From Mediterranea massiliensis (GTDB taxonomy: Bacteria > Bacteroidota > Bacteroidia > Bacteroidales > Bacteroidaceae), in the NCBI GenBank assembly GCA_958402075.1, contig CATXSD010000025.1:1-31848 (forward strand): 31,848 nucleotides of DNA, in the 5' to 3' direction. Below the pieces are notes generated by a model, which saw only the letters and a list, made by a program, of their open reading frames with translations, made no database searches and was not told where the DNA came from. How positions within the stretch are numbered: position 1 is the first letter of the stretch; each line of letters begins with the position of its first letter. Position numbers and translations under genes: made by a program. Shown here in pieces: positions 1 through 9,203 of this stretch.

Positions 1-25
1 TTATCGGCTGAAAAACAGCCGATAA
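1..25. terminator. Perfect hairpin at the left edge
   Basis: Two perfectly complementary 10-base arms (TTATCGGCTG and CAGCCGATAA) flank a five-A loop. No T tract follows on the plus strand, so it is a terminator-like or mRNA-end hairpin rather than a textbook intrinsic terminator. It separates wzx from whatever lies to the left. The remaining bases to 126 show no convincing gene and no clean TAnnTTTG promoter element. Confidence 0.5.
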
Positions 26-126
26 AATCGTCGTGGCGGAAAATAGTATGGTTACGAATTTGTTGATCGACATGTTCAAAATGTAAAAATCTGATTTGTT
101 ATAATGTTTGATGATAATCGTTTTTC

Positions 127-1665
127 ATGAGTGATATACAACAGAATAATAAAAGAATAGCAAAGAATACATTACTGCTTTATATAAGGATGCTTCTATT
201 GATGCTTATTAGTCTCTATACTTCAAGGGTTATATTAAATACTCTTGGTGTTGTAGATTATGGCATATATAATGTAGTTGGTGGCATTATTGTAATGTTT
301 AGCTTTCTTTCTGGTTCTCTTAGTGCTGCTTCATCACGATTTATTACATACGATTTGGGTAGAGGTGATATATTCATGATGAAGAAAACGTTTGGAAATA
401 TAGTTGCTATCCATATATTATTAGCTATGCTAATATTAATTTTAGGAGAAACTATAGGCTTATGGTTTGTGATGCATAAACTTCAAATTCCCGAAAACAG
501 AATGGTCGCAGCATTATGGGTGTATCAGTTTTCAATATTTTCTTTTGTGCTTAATATCGTCAGTATACCATACAATGCAGCCATTATCGCGCATGAGCAA
601 ATGACGGTTTTTGCTTATATTTCGATTGTAGATGCCATTGTTAAATTATTAATAGTCTATCTACTCGTTGTAATACCATATGATAAACTTATTATGTATG
701 CATTTCTGTTTTTCTGCGTTCAGGTTTTAGATGGAATAGTTTATGGAGTATATAGTATTAGGCATTTTGCAGAAACAAAATCAAAAATTATACTTGATAA
801 GCAACAATTTAAAAAAATACTTAGTTTTTCTATTTGGACGATGAATGGATGTTTGGCAGTTGTCGGATATACTCAGGGTATAAATATTTTATTGAATATC
901 TTCTTTGGCCCATCCGTTAATGCGGCTAGAGGTGTTGCGGTTCAGGTACAATCGGTTGTTCAGAATTTTTGTAATAATTTTCAGATGGCATTAAATCCAC
1001 AGATTACAAAAAGTTATGCTCAAAATGATTTGAAATATATGCAGCAATTGCTAAAAGTAAGTTCCAAGTTTTCATTTTTTTTGTTATATATTATATCATT
1101 GCCACTTATGTTGGAAGCGCCTTTAGTTTTGAAATGGTGGTTAGGTATAGTACCGGAGTATACTGTTAGCTTTCTTAGATTAATTTTATGTGCAACTATG
1201 TTGGTTGCATTGTCACGTCCTTTGGTTACATCTGTTCATGCAACAGGTAGGATTAGAAAATTTCAGCTCATAGAGGGAACTATGCTTTTATGTATAGTTC
1301 CAATTGCTTATGTACTATTAAAATTTTGGCACATATCTCCAGAATATGTTTTTTTCATACATATAATGGTAGAGTTATTAACTCAATATGCGCGTATAAA
1401 AATAGTTCTACCTATGATTTCAATGCAGATTGTTGATTATATAAAAGATGTATTATTCCCTATATTGAAAGTTCTAGTTGTAAGTCTTATATTCCCATTA
1501 ATAGTATATAATTTTCTAATTCAATCTATTGGATCTTTTTTTATTGTTTGCGTAGTGTCTGTTTTAAGCGTTCTAATCAGCGTTTATTTTTGGGGGTGTT
1601 CAATTTCAGAAAGAAATTATATTGTTGAAAAAATAAAATTGTTAAAAAAATATGGGGCGTCCTAA
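127..1665 (+). CDS. wzx: Wzx-type polysaccharide flippase (MOP superfamily)
   Basis: This 512-residue polytopic membrane protein probably flips the lipid-linked repeat unit across the inner membrane. It is built almost wholly of hydrophobic segments, about 12 to 14. The N-terminal region, with the sequence TSRVILNTLGVVDYGIYNVV at about residues 32-51, is typical of Bacteroidota lipopolysaccharide or capsule export proteins of the MATE/MOP fold. The length fits the family (about 400-520). It overlaps the next glycosyltransferase by 14 bp, so the two are probably translationally coupled. It is strongly AT-rich, like the rest of the polysaccharide locus. The start is the first ATG of the frame. 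The symbol is a role name; sequence identity between Wzx proteins is usually low, so substrate specificity cannot be read. Confidence 0.85.
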   Translation: MSDIQQNNKRIAKNTLLLYIRMLLLMLISLYTSRVILNTLGVVDYGIYNVVGGIIVMFSFLSGSLSAASSRFITYDLGRGDIFMMKKTFGNIVAIHILLAMLILILGETIGLWFVMHKLQIPENRMVAALWVYQFSIFSFVLNIVSIPYNAAIIAHEQMTVFAYISIVDAIVKLLIVYLLVVIPYDKLIMYAFLFFCVQVLDGIVYGVYSIRHFAETKSKIILDKQQFKKILSFSIWTMNGCLAVVGYTQGINILLNIFFGPSVNAARGVAVQVQSVVQNFCNNFQMALNPQITKSYAQNDLKYMQQLLKVSSKFSFFLLYIISLPLMLEAPLVLKWWLGIVPEYTVSFLRLILCATMLVALSRPLVTSVHATGRIRKFQLIEGTMLLCIVPIAYVLLKFWHISPEYVFFIHIMVELLTQYARIKIVLPMISMQIVDYIKDVLFPILKVLVVSLIFPLIVYNFLIQSIGSFFIVCVVSVLSVLISVYFWGCSISERNYIVEKIKLLKKYGAS

Positions 1666-2650
1666 AATTTCTATTATTGTTCCGGTTTATAATGTAGAGA
1701 AGTATTTATCCCAATGCATAGATAGTATACTGATGCAAACATATGGGGATTATGAATTGTTATTGATAAACGATGGTAGTAAGGACGCATCAGGACGTAT
1801 TTGTGATGAATATGCGAGGAAGGATGATCGTGTGATAGTTTTTCATAAAACAAATGGAGGGGTTAGTTCGGCACGTAACTTTGGTATTTGTCAAGCGAAA
1901 GGTGATTGGATTAGTTTTGTAGATTCAGACGATTGGGTAGAAAAAGAATGCTATTCCTCTTTGATGGATGATGATGAGGTTGCTGATTTAACATATTTTG
2001 GATGTTGTTGTTGCTACATAGATGGTAGCCGCACGACATTTTCTCCATGCAATTTTTTTTCCACTGATAAAGATTCTATAGAAAAGCAACTTAGTTGGTT
2101 GAAATGTAATTACCAAAATTTTGAGTATTTGGGCTATACGTGGAATAAATTGTTTAAAAAGGATTTGATTGATAAATATAATATTCGCTTTGTTGAGGAT
2201 TTAGCAATGCGGGAAGATGAACTATTTACGCTTTCATATGCGAGGTATATTGGTTCTTTACGTGTAAAGTCTTCCGTGTTGTACAATTATCGTGTGTTAT
2301 TTTCTGGATTGACTTACTCGATAAAACCTGCTAAAAGCTATTTGTCTTTGTCGAATAAATTATTAGATATCTTATCGTTTTATGATGATAGTAATTTATT
2401 ATTGCTGGAGAAAAAGGCTATTCTATCTTATTGTTTTATGTCTGCAATTCGAGAAAGAGCGTGGTCGAAAGAATGGCTTGTTTCTGTTAAAACCTTTGTG
2501 TCGTTTGGATGCAACTTCAAATTTGACTATAAATGCATGCCTATAAAATTTGCAATCATATTTTATTTTAGATGTAAGCTGTGGCAATATTGCTTAACTA
2601 TATTATTAACAATTCTGAGTAAACGAAGAATGAATAATGAAGCATTTTGA
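1652..2650 (+). CDS. Glycosyltransferase family 2
   Basis: A 332-residue GT-A fold glycosyltransferase, predicted to add one sugar to the growing lipid-linked repeat unit at the cytoplasmic face. The family start KISIIVPVYNVEKYL is at residues 5-19. The nucleotide-binding NDGS is at 40-43, and the metal-binding D-S-D is at 91-93 inside FVDSDDW. A REDELF motif near residue 190 probably holds the catalytic base. The C-terminal 50 residues are hydrophobic or basic and may touch the membrane. It overlaps wzx by 14 bp and glf by 14 bp, so it belongs to one transcript. Donor and acceptor cannot be deduced. Confidence 0.88.
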   Translation: MGRPKISIIVPVYNVEKYLSQCIDSILMQTYGDYELLLINDGSKDASGRICDEYARKDDRVIVFHKTNGGVSSARNFGICQAKGDWISFVDSDDWVEKECYSSLMDDDEVADLTYFGCCCCYIDGSRTTFSPCNFFSTDKDSIEKQLSWLKCNYQNFEYLGYTWNKLFKKDLIDKYNIRFVEDLAMREDELFTLSYARYIGSLRVKSSVLYNYRVLFSGLTYSIKPAKSYLSLSNKLLDILSFYDDSNLLLLEKKAILSYCFMSAIRERAWSKEWLVSVKTFVSFGCNFKFDYKCMPIKFAIIFYFRCKLWQYCLTILLTILSKRRMNNEAF

Positions 2651-3770
2651 TTATCTGATTGTTGGTTCCGGCTTGTACGGAGCCACTTTTGCCCATCTCG
2701 CCCATAAAAAAGGTAAGAAGTGTTTGGTGATAGACAAACGTCCGCATTTAGGTGGAAATATCTATTGCGAAAACGTCGAAGGTATTAATATCCATAAGTA
2801 TGGTGCGCATATTTTCCATACTTCCAATAAACAGGTTTGGGATTTTGTTAACACCATTGTGGAATTCAATCGCTATACTAATTCGCCGGTGGCGAACTAT
2901 CAAGGCAAGCTTTACAATCTGCCTTTCAATATGAATACTTTTTATCAGATGTGGGGTGTCACTACACCGGCTGAAGCGATGGCAAAGATAGAAGAGCAGA
3001 AAGCAGCGGTTGTCGCAAAAATGAAGGCTGACGGAGTAGTCGAACCTCGCAATTTGGAAGAACAGGCCAAGATGTTGATTGGTGAAGATATATATGAGCG
3101 GTTGATTAAAGGTTATACGGAAAAACAGTGGGGCCGTAAGTGTACCGAGCTACCTGCTTTCATTATTAAACGCTTACCAGTCAGATTCGTTTTTGACAAT
3201 AACTATTTCAATGACAAATACCAAGGCATACCTATTGGTGGATACAATAAACTAATTGATGGTTTACTAGCTGGCATTGAGACAAAGATAAATGTGGATT
3301 TTTTTAAAAATCGTACATATTGGGAAAATATTGCTGAAAAAATTGTTTTTACAGGTAAGATAGATGAATATTACGACTACCGTTTTGGCAAACTGGAATA
3401 TCGAACTGTACGATTTGAGGAAGAAATACTTGATATACCAAATTATCAAGGGAACGCGGTCGTAAACTATACTGAACGTAAAGTACCTTATACACGTATT
3501 ATTGAGCACAAACATTTTGAGATGTTTGGTCAGGAAGTTTATGATTATCACAAAACAGTTATTTCCAAAGAATATTCTACAGAATGGGTAGAAGGTATGG
3601 AGCCGTACTATCCTGTTAATGATGAACGGAATAACTGTTTGTATCAGCAATATAAACAGTTTGCTGATAAGGAGGAGAAGGTAATATTCGGTGGCCGATT
3701 GGCGGAGTATAGATATTATGATATGGCACCGATAGTGGAGAAAGTGATGAATGCATTTCGGCTAGTTTAA
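2637..3770 (+). CDS. glf: UDP-galactopyranose mutase
   Basis: This flavoenzyme interconverts UDP-galactopyranose and UDP-galactofuranose, supplying the Galf donor. The 377 residues match the usual bacterial length. The dinucleotide-binding GSGLYG lies at residues 10-15, an acidic beta-strand end is at D33, and the family signature HKYGAHIFHT spans 53-62. The C-terminal GGRLAEYRYYDM, which in this family helps bind FAD, is present near 354-365. It overlaps the upstream GT2 by 14 bp and is followed 29 bp later by a galactofuranosyltransferase-like GT2, a functional pairing that supports the call. Base composition changes within the gene: the first 600 bp are richer in GC than the last 530 (see findings). 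Confidence 0.96.
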   Translation: MKHFDYLIVGSGLYGATFAHLAHKKGKKCLVIDKRPHLGGNIYCENVEGINIHKYGAHIFHTSNKQVWDFVNTIVEFNRYTNSPVANYQGKLYNLPFNMNTFYQMWGVTTPAEAMAKIEEQKAAVVAKMKADGVVEPRNLEEQAKMLIGEDIYERLIKGYTEKQWGRKCTELPAFIIKRLPVRFVFDNNYFNDKYQGIPIGGYNKLIDGLLAGIETKINVDFFKNRTYWENIAEKIVFTGKIDEYYDYRFGKLEYRTVRFEEEILDIPNYQGNAVVNYTERKVPYTRIIEHKHFEMFGQEVYDYHKTVISKEYSTEWVEGMEPYYPVNDERNNCLYQQYKQFADKEEKVIFGGRLAEYRYYDMAPIVEKVMNAFRLV

Positions 3771-3799
3771 GAATCTATCTTTTTTAAATAGGTGTTGTT

Positions 3800-4699
3800 A
3801 TGGATTATACAAAAAAAGTAGCTATCGTAGTTGTTACATACAATAGATTATCTTTATTGAAAGAATGCATTACTTCTTTACGGAAACAAACTTATACAAA
3901 TTTTGATATTATAGTTGTAAATAATGGCTCAACTGACAATACTCTTTCTTGGTTAAATGAGCAAAGTGATATAATAACTATTACGCAAGAGAACTTGGGA
4001 GGTGCAGGAGGTTTTTTTACCGGAATGAAATATGTGGCAGAGCAGCATTATGACTATTGTTGGGTAATGGATGATGACGTAATCTGCTCACCAGAAGCAC
4101 TGGATGAGCTTTTAGAGGCTTATTGTAGGAAGGAAAAGATTGGTTTTGTATGCAGTAGAGTTAAGGGAATAGATGGAGAACCGATGAATGTCCCGACCGT
4201 GGACAATCGCCCGTCATCTAACGGATATCCTTGTTATCATGAGTTAACTGATTACGGTATGATTAAGATTGTAGATGCGACTTTTGTATCAGTTTTGTTT
4301 AGTATTGCAACAATAAAAGAAATGGGTTTACCATACAAAGAATATTTCATTTGGGGTGACGATACCGAATATACTTCACGAATTTCATCCAAGTATGATT
4401 GTTTTATGGCCTGTCGTAGTGTAGTGGTACATAAGAGAAAGATTCAACGCTCCTTGTCCTTTTATACAGAAACTGATCCCAATAGATTGAATTTCTATTT
4501 TTATCAGATCAGAAATAACGGTCACATTGCTTTAATTTATAAAAATTGGAAAGGAAAATTCAAATGGATAGTATCATCTTTTTTAATGTTTGCAAAGCTG
4601 ATAGTGCATTTTGATGTAAAACGTTTAAGAATTTTCTTCAAGGCAATATTCTCTCTTGTGAATTTTCATCCTGTTGTTGTTTATCCTGAAAAGGATTGA
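3800..4699 (+). CDS. GT2 glycosyltransferase, probable galactofuranosyltransferase
   Basis: A 299-residue GT2 enzyme of the GlfT1/rhamnosyltransferase-like branch. Visible motifs are VVVTYNR (10-16), NNGSTDNT (41-48), the branch-typical ENLGGAGGFFTGM (64-76) and a DDD metal site (91-93) in WVMDDDV. WGDDTEYTSR near residue 196 probably carries the catalytic acid/base region. The GGAGG stretch and WVMDDD resemble galactofuranosyl and rhamnosyl transferases. The position directly after glf makes Galf the likely donor, which is inference. dTDP-rhamnose made by the downstream rfb genes is the alternative donor. The start ATG at 3800 sits one residue-pair before the first beta strand, as expected. 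Confidence 0.8.
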   Translation: MDYTKKVAIVVVTYNRLSLLKECITSLRKQTYTNFDIIVVNNGSTDNTLSWLNEQSDIITITQENLGGAGGFFTGMKYVAEQHYDYCWVMDDDVICSPEALDELLEAYCRKEKIGFVCSRVKGIDGEPMNVPTVDNRPSSNGYPCYHELTDYGMIKIVDATFVSVLFSIATIKEMGLPYKEYFIWGDDTEYTSRISSKYDCFMACRSVVVHKRKIQRSLSFYTETDPNRLNFYFYQIRNNGHIALIYKNWKGKFKWIVSSFLMFAKLIVHFDVKRLRIFFKAIFSLVNFHPVVVYPEKD

Positions 4700-4737
4700 T
4701 GTTTTTTGTTATTGATTAATTAAGAAATAGTTATAAT

Positions 4738-6018
4738 ATGAATTCAATAAAAATTTGTGTAATCGGTCTTGGTTATGTAGGCCTTCCTTTGGCTCGTCTT
4801 TTTTCAACAAAGTTTCAAACTATCGGTTTTGATATGAATCAAAGTCGGGTTGATGCACTGAATGCAGGACATGATGCGACTCTGGAAGTGGATGATAATT
4901 TGTTACAAGAGGCAATCCATAAGCATGGCTTCCGTTGCACAACTAATCTGGACGAGATTAAAGATTACAATTTTTATGTGGTTGCTGTTCCTACACCGGT
5001 AGATGAGAATAATCGTCCCGACCTTCGTCCACTTTGGGGAGCCAGTGAAACGGTTGGTAAAGTTATATCAAAAGGAGATATTGTTGTGTATGAATCAACT
5101 GTATATCCGGGCGTAACAGAGGAAGAATGTTTACCTGTAGTGGAGAGGGTAAGTGGTTTAAAATTTAATGTAGATTTTTATGCGGGCTACTCACCAGAAC
5201 GTATTAATCCGGGTGATAAGGAACATACGGTTGAGAAAATCAAAAAAGTTACTTCTGGATCTACGCCTGAGATTGCGGATATTGTGGATTGTGTGTATAA
5301 TACTGTTCTTGTAAATGGAACGCATAAAGCCCCATCCATTAAAGTGGCAGAGGCTTCCAAAATCATAGAAAATTCGCAGCGTGATGTGAATATTGCTTTT
5401 ATGAATGAATTGGCTAAAATATTCAATGCAATGGGAATTGATACCAATGACGTTATTGAAGCGGCTTCCTCCAAATGGAATTTCGTTAAACTAAAACCGG
5501 GTCTTGTTGGTGGGCATTGTATTTCTGTTGACCCTTATTATTTGATTCAGAAGGCACAAGTGTATGGGGTATTACCGCGCGTAATGTTTGCTGCTCGTCG
5601 ATTGAATGATGGCATGGGAGAATATGTGGCTCATCAACTTATAAAGTTAATGAATAAGAAAGGAGTATTAGTAAAAGATGCTAATATCCTTTTGCTGGGT
5701 ATTACATTTAAAGAGAATTGTCCGGATATACGTAATACTAAGGTTGTGGATATTTATACTACGTTGAATGAATACACCAATAATATAACTGTATATGATC
5801 CGTGGGCAGATGCTGCTCATGTAAAGTATGAATATGGAATTGAAATCACAACAATGGGACTGGGTGGATTGAAAGGTAAATTTGATGCAGTTGTATTGTG
5901 TGTGGCCCATGATGAATTTAAAGGTGTTGATATAAGGAAGTTTTTGAAAGATGAAAATGGTGTGGTATATGATGTGAAAGGCATATTGGATCGAAATATG
6001 ATTGATGGAAGATTATAA
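4738..6018 (+). CDS. UDP-N-acetylhexosamine 6-dehydrogenase (WbpO/TviB type nucleotide-sugar dehydrogenase)
   Basis: It should oxidise C6 of a UDP-HexNAc to the uronic acid with two NAD+, giving a UDP-GlcNAcA or UDP-GalNAcA donor that puts negative charge into the polymer. At 426 residues it has the family length. The Rossmann motif GLGYVGLP is at 10-17, followed by VGFD-like IGFDMNQ, and the opening 60 residues with GHDATLEV look like the TviB/WbpO branch rather than UDP-glucose dehydrogenase. The catalytic cysteine is C261 in GGHCISVDPYYL. A C-terminal UDP-binding region with LGITFKENCPDIRNTK near 320-335 is intact. No C4-epimerase is visible in the window, so the final sugar is uncertain. 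Confidence 0.9.
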   Translation: MNSIKICVIGLGYVGLPLARLFSTKFQTIGFDMNQSRVDALNAGHDATLEVDDNLLQEAIHKHGFRCTTNLDEIKDYNFYVVAVPTPVDENNRPDLRPLWGASETVGKVISKGDIVVYESTVYPGVTEEECLPVVERVSGLKFNVDFYAGYSPERINPGDKEHTVEKIKKVTSGSTPEIADIVDCVYNTVLVNGTHKAPSIKVAEASKIIENSQRDVNIAFMNELAKIFNAMGIDTNDVIEAASSKWNFVKLKPGLVGGHCISVDPYYLIQKAQVYGVLPRVMFAARRLNDGMGEYVAHQLIKLMNKKGVLVKDANILLLGITFKENCPDIRNTKVVDIYTTLNEYTNNITVYDPWADAAHVKYEYGIEITTMGLGGLKGKFDAVVLCVAHDEFKGVDIRKFLKDENGVVYDVKGILDRNMIDGRL

Positions 6019-6053
6019 GAATGTGTTGATGATTTTATATAGTTACTTATAAT

Positions 6054-6989
6054 ATGAAAGAACGGTCTTATAAAATATCCGTAGTTGTTCCGGTTTATAA
6101 GGTAGAGGCTTTTTTACCTGCGTGTATCGAGAGTATTTTGGCTCAAAGCTTGGATGATTTTGAATTGATATTGGTAGATGATGGTAGTCCTGATGAAAGT
6201 GGAAAGATATGTGATGAATATGCTAAAAAGGATAACAGAATAACTGTTATACATAATATAAATCAAGGTGTGGCAGCTGCAAGGAATTGTGGAGTAATGA
6301 ACTCATCTGGAGATTGGATAACCTTCGTCGATTCAGATGATACATTACCCATAAATGCGTTAGAAATCTTATACAATAGTACATTATTAAGTGATTGCGG
6401 CATTGCTGTGGGGTACTGGGACAGTCGTGTACCAATTTCTAAGAATGAAATAATTTCTGCAGATTGTTATAGAAAAGAAAGTATTACGGGATCATCAAGG
6501 ATAATTCCTGGTTTAACAGGAAAACTATATCACCATAGATTGTTTAAGGACAAAAATGTAATAAAGATTCCAAGAGAAATCATTCAGGGACAAGATATGT
6601 TGGCCAATATAAAATTATCAGTTTCTAATGAAAAGAATGTGATATTGATTCCTCACACAGTGTATATTTATCGGCAGAATCCAGATTCACGTATGCATAC
6701 TTTTGTTCCAACGATTGAGTATGTGGAGCATTTTCATGAATTACTTCGAAGCTATATGTCAGATGAGTATAGAATTGCATATCGCTCTGAACTCGTTAGG
6801 TCAAGGATTGCATCTTTAGGGTTTATAACCAAAATGACTTCTAATATTAAATGGGTGGATACTCAATATTTCCGGACAGTAAAAAGGGATGCCAAAGGAA
6901 TAAGTTTAAATTTTAAAGAAAGCTTATTGTTATCAGCTCCCTTTTTATATTTTATAGTATATAGACTATATAGATTATTGAAAAGCTGA
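6054..6989 (+). CDS. Glycosyltransferase family 2
   Basis: A 311-residue GT-A glycosyltransferase. KISVVVPVYKVEAFL occupies residues 7-21, VDDGSPDESG is at 41-50 and the D-S-D metal site at 93-95. Residues 1-100 are closely similar to the GT2 at 1652 (shared ICDEYAKKD, GVAAARN and GDWI-FVDSDD blocks), so the two may be ancient paralogues with diverged acceptor halves. It follows the dehydrogenase by 35 bp and precedes the polymerase by 29 bp in the same operon. ATG at 6054 is preferred because the beta-1 strand begins six residues later. The sugar transferred is unknown. Confidence 0.87.
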   Translation: MKERSYKISVVVPVYKVEAFLPACIESILAQSLDDFELILVDDGSPDESGKICDEYAKKDNRITVIHNINQGVAAARNCGVMNSSGDWITFVDSDDTLPINALEILYNSTLLSDCGIAVGYWDSRVPISKNEIISADCYRKESITGSSRIIPGLTGKLYHHRLFKDKNVIKIPREIIQGQDMLANIKLSVSNEKNVILIPHTVYIYRQNPDSRMHTFVPTIEYVEHFHELLRSYMSDEYRIAYRSELVRSRIASLGFITKMTSNIKWVDTQYFRTVKRDAKGISLNFKESLLLSAPFLYFIVYRLYRLLKS

Positions 6990-7018
6990 ATCCATTTTAT
7001 GCTCTGATATCGTAACTT

Positions 7019-8134
7019 ATGACGAGCTTTAAAATAAAATATAGCGAGATAGGACCTTTGCTATTCATGGCAATGTGTGTTATATTGTATGCTATCCCAG
7101 ATGATATTCAACTCCCATTCCGGCTATTGGTATTCATGGGATTAATAGGGACTTATCTAAAGGTAAACAAACATAGCATGCCTCTTGTCCAATTTCTTAT
7201 AGTAATTGTGGCAGGTTTTATTGTTTTGCACAAAATTTTTATCAGCACCTTTGATACTTCCTTATTGATGGTTTTTTTATCTATTATTCCGATTATGAAT
7301 ATAGATACTTATACTTCATTTTCACAGAAACAAATACGTGTACTCAAATATATCATATATTTTTTGTGTTTTACAATTGTTGGTCAATTATTAATATATC
7401 GATATGAAGGGCGTCCAAATTTGAGCTATGAAATCAATCAATCTGGATCTTATTTGTTTTTGTTTTTTCTTTTATGCGATTTGTTAAAAATAAGGCTGGG
7501 AAAACTATTGGTGATTTGTGCTTCCTTCCTTTTATTAAGCCGTTTATTGATATTAGCTATTGCTACATTTTATATCATAACTATTGTCAATAGATGTTTT
7601 CCGAAAATATTACAATGGCTTACATATACCAAATTGATTTTATTGGCTAATACTTGTATTGTATTATTCTCTTTTGTTTTTTTACTTATATTTGCTCGAG
7701 ATGAAATAAGCTCTACTGCAGATGATGTTTCGCGATTGACAAATGTTGTTGATACTTCTAATTTTATAAGGTTTAAAATTAATACTGACATTATCTTAGG
7801 ACTGTTTTCTGGGGATCCTGATTTATTATATAAAGGTTATGGTGATATAACAGCGAATCCCAAGTATCTAGAGACTAGATTATTGATGCCTCACAATGAG
7901 TTGATAAAAGCTATTGCTCAATTCGGACTATTGGTTACCATTTTCTTTTTTCTTGTGTCAAGAAAATACATATCTCAATATGTGAATAGTAAAACAATAT
8001 CATATTTTATTCCTATTGTGCTATATACTTTGATATTGTGGGTGAGATTTACTATTATTCCAAGTTTCGAAATGATTTTTATACTTTTCATATTAAAGTT
8101 GAAGTCTGATGAAAATTGTCTTTATTATAACTGA
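7019..8134 (+). CDS. wzy: Wzy-like polysaccharide polymerase
   Basis: A 371-residue membrane protein with about 10 hydrophobic segments and no recognised catalytic domain, the usual look of Wzy, which joins repeat units on the periplasmic side. A large hydrophilic loop lies at about residues 225-300, and a PHNELIKAIAQFG motif near 292-304 resembles the H-N motif of O-antigen ligase/polymerase proteins just before a transmembrane segment. It is the only polytopic protein in the locus besides wzx, which supports the assignment by elimination. Its last 26 bp overlap the next glycosyltransferase. The gene is extremely AT-rich, as polymerase genes of such loci usually are. The role is inferred, not proven by residues. 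Confidence 0.75.
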   Translation: MTSFKIKYSEIGPLLFMAMCVILYAIPDDIQLPFRLLVFMGLIGTYLKVNKHSMPLVQFLIVIVAGFIVLHKIFISTFDTSLLMVFLSIIPIMNIDTYTSFSQKQIRVLKYIIYFLCFTIVGQLLIYRYEGRPNLSYEINQSGSYLFLFFLLCDLLKIRLGKLLVICASFLLLSRLLILAIATFYIITIVNRCFPKILQWLTYTKLILLANTCIVLFSFVFLLIFARDEISSTADDVSRLTNVVDTSNFIRFKINTDIILGLFSGDPDLLYKGYGDITANPKYLETRLLMPHNELIKAIAQFGLLVTIFFFLVSRKYISQYVNSKTISYFIPIVLYTLILWVRFTIIPSFEMIFILFILKLKSDENCLYYN

Positions 8135-9197
8135 CATTACAAACTGTGCTGGCACGGAAAGAGTTGTAACAGGAGTCGCTAATTATTTAGCGTCTCTTTC
8201 TTATGATGTGTCAATAGTAAGTCTTTCTAGTAAACAGGGAAAAGCATATTTCCCTTTGAATGATAAAATAAAAATATCTCATTTAAATTCGTATGCTTAT
8301 GTAAATAAAGGATTGCTTTCCAGAATATGGGGTAGAATATCATCTGTATATAAATTCTATACGACGATGCGCAATGTCCAAGCAGATATTTATATTGGAA
8401 CGAGTGTAAATACGAATGTTTTGTCTTTACTGTTCTGTCCAACAAACAAGGTGATAGGTTGCGAACATTTTTCGGCCATTGCTCCGATGAATCCCATATT
8501 GCGGAAGTTCAGAAATCTAATATATAAGAAATTGGCGAGGTTAATCGTATTGACAAAGCATGCACATGATTATTATACCCAATTGGGTGTTAAGGTCGAG
8601 GTGATTCCAAACTCTGTTGCTTTTAAAAATTCTTCAGATTTATCGGTTAAAAGCAAAATCGCATTGGCTGTTGGACGTCATAGTCAGGAAAAAGGGTTTG
8701 ACAGGTTACTATCAATTTGGAAAGAGGTAGAGAAGGTTCGGACGGATTGGGAATTGCTGATAATAGGAGAAGGTGATTTATATGAGTATAATCAGAATGT
8801 AGCAAAAACATTAGGACTTAAAACAGTTCGTTTCTTACCATTTCAAAAGAATGTTCAGCCGTATTATCAAAGAGCTTCTCTCTACCTTATGACTTCTCTG
8901 TATGAATCGCTACCAATGGTTTTGATAGAAGCTAAAATGTGTGGATGTGTATGTGTATCTTATAATTGCAAAACCGGCCCGGCAGAAATTATAAAGAATG
9001 AGGAAGATGGTTGTCTTATACCAGAAGGAAATCTAAATTTGTTTGTTGAAAAGGTTCTGAATTTGATGGATGACCAAGTAATGATGGAACGAATGGGGGC
9101 GAAGGCTATGATAAATGCTGAAGATTATTCTCCGGATAGAATTTTACCTAAATGGGAGACTTTAGTTAAAGATGTCTATAAAAACAGTAGAAAATAG
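8109..9197 (+). CDS. Glycosyltransferase family 4 (AmsD-like)
   Basis: A 362-residue GT-B fold transferase. The N-terminal acceptor half carries NCAGTERVVTGVANYL, the first-helix glycine-rich motif, at about 12-27. The C-terminal donor half contains VGRHSQEKGFDRLL near 193-206 and the EX7E-type sequence ESLPMVLIE near 268-276, followed by G-PAEII. This pattern is common in amylovoran and capsule GT4 enzymes that often transfer galactose or N-acetylhexosamine, but the donor here cannot be read. The start lies inside the end of wzy (26-bp overlap), and the second residue begins the expected beta strand, so 8109 is a good start. The next gene begins 6 bp after the stop. Confidence 0.88.
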   Translation: MKIVFIITDITNCAGTERVVTGVANYLASLSYDVSIVSLSSKQGKAYFPLNDKIKISHLNSYAYVNKGLLSRIWGRISSVYKFYTTMRNVQADIYIGTSVNTNVLSLLFCPTNKVIGCEHFSAIAPMNPILRKFRNLIYKKLARLIVLTKHAHDYYTQLGVKVEVIPNSVAFKNSSDLSVKSKIALAVGRHSQEKGFDRLLSIWKEVEKVRTDWELLIIGEGDLYEYNQNVAKTLGLKTVRFLPFQKNVQPYYQRASLYLMTSLYESLPMVLIEAKMCGCVCVSYNCKTGPAEIIKNEEDGCLIPEGNLNLFVEKVLNLMDDQVMMERMGAKAMINAEDYSPDRILPKWETLVKDVYKNSRK

Positions 9198-9203
9198 TGT
9201 CGC

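Noticed and set aside
1..126. Invertible capsule promoter or UpxY-type leader
   Set aside because: No pair of inverted repeats of the expected kind and no promoter consensus are visible; only one hairpin lies at the edge.
3267..3650. 127-codon minus-strand frame opposite glf
   Set aside because: Phe/Ile/Tyr-rich translation typical of AT-rich antisense; glf is intact on the plus strand.
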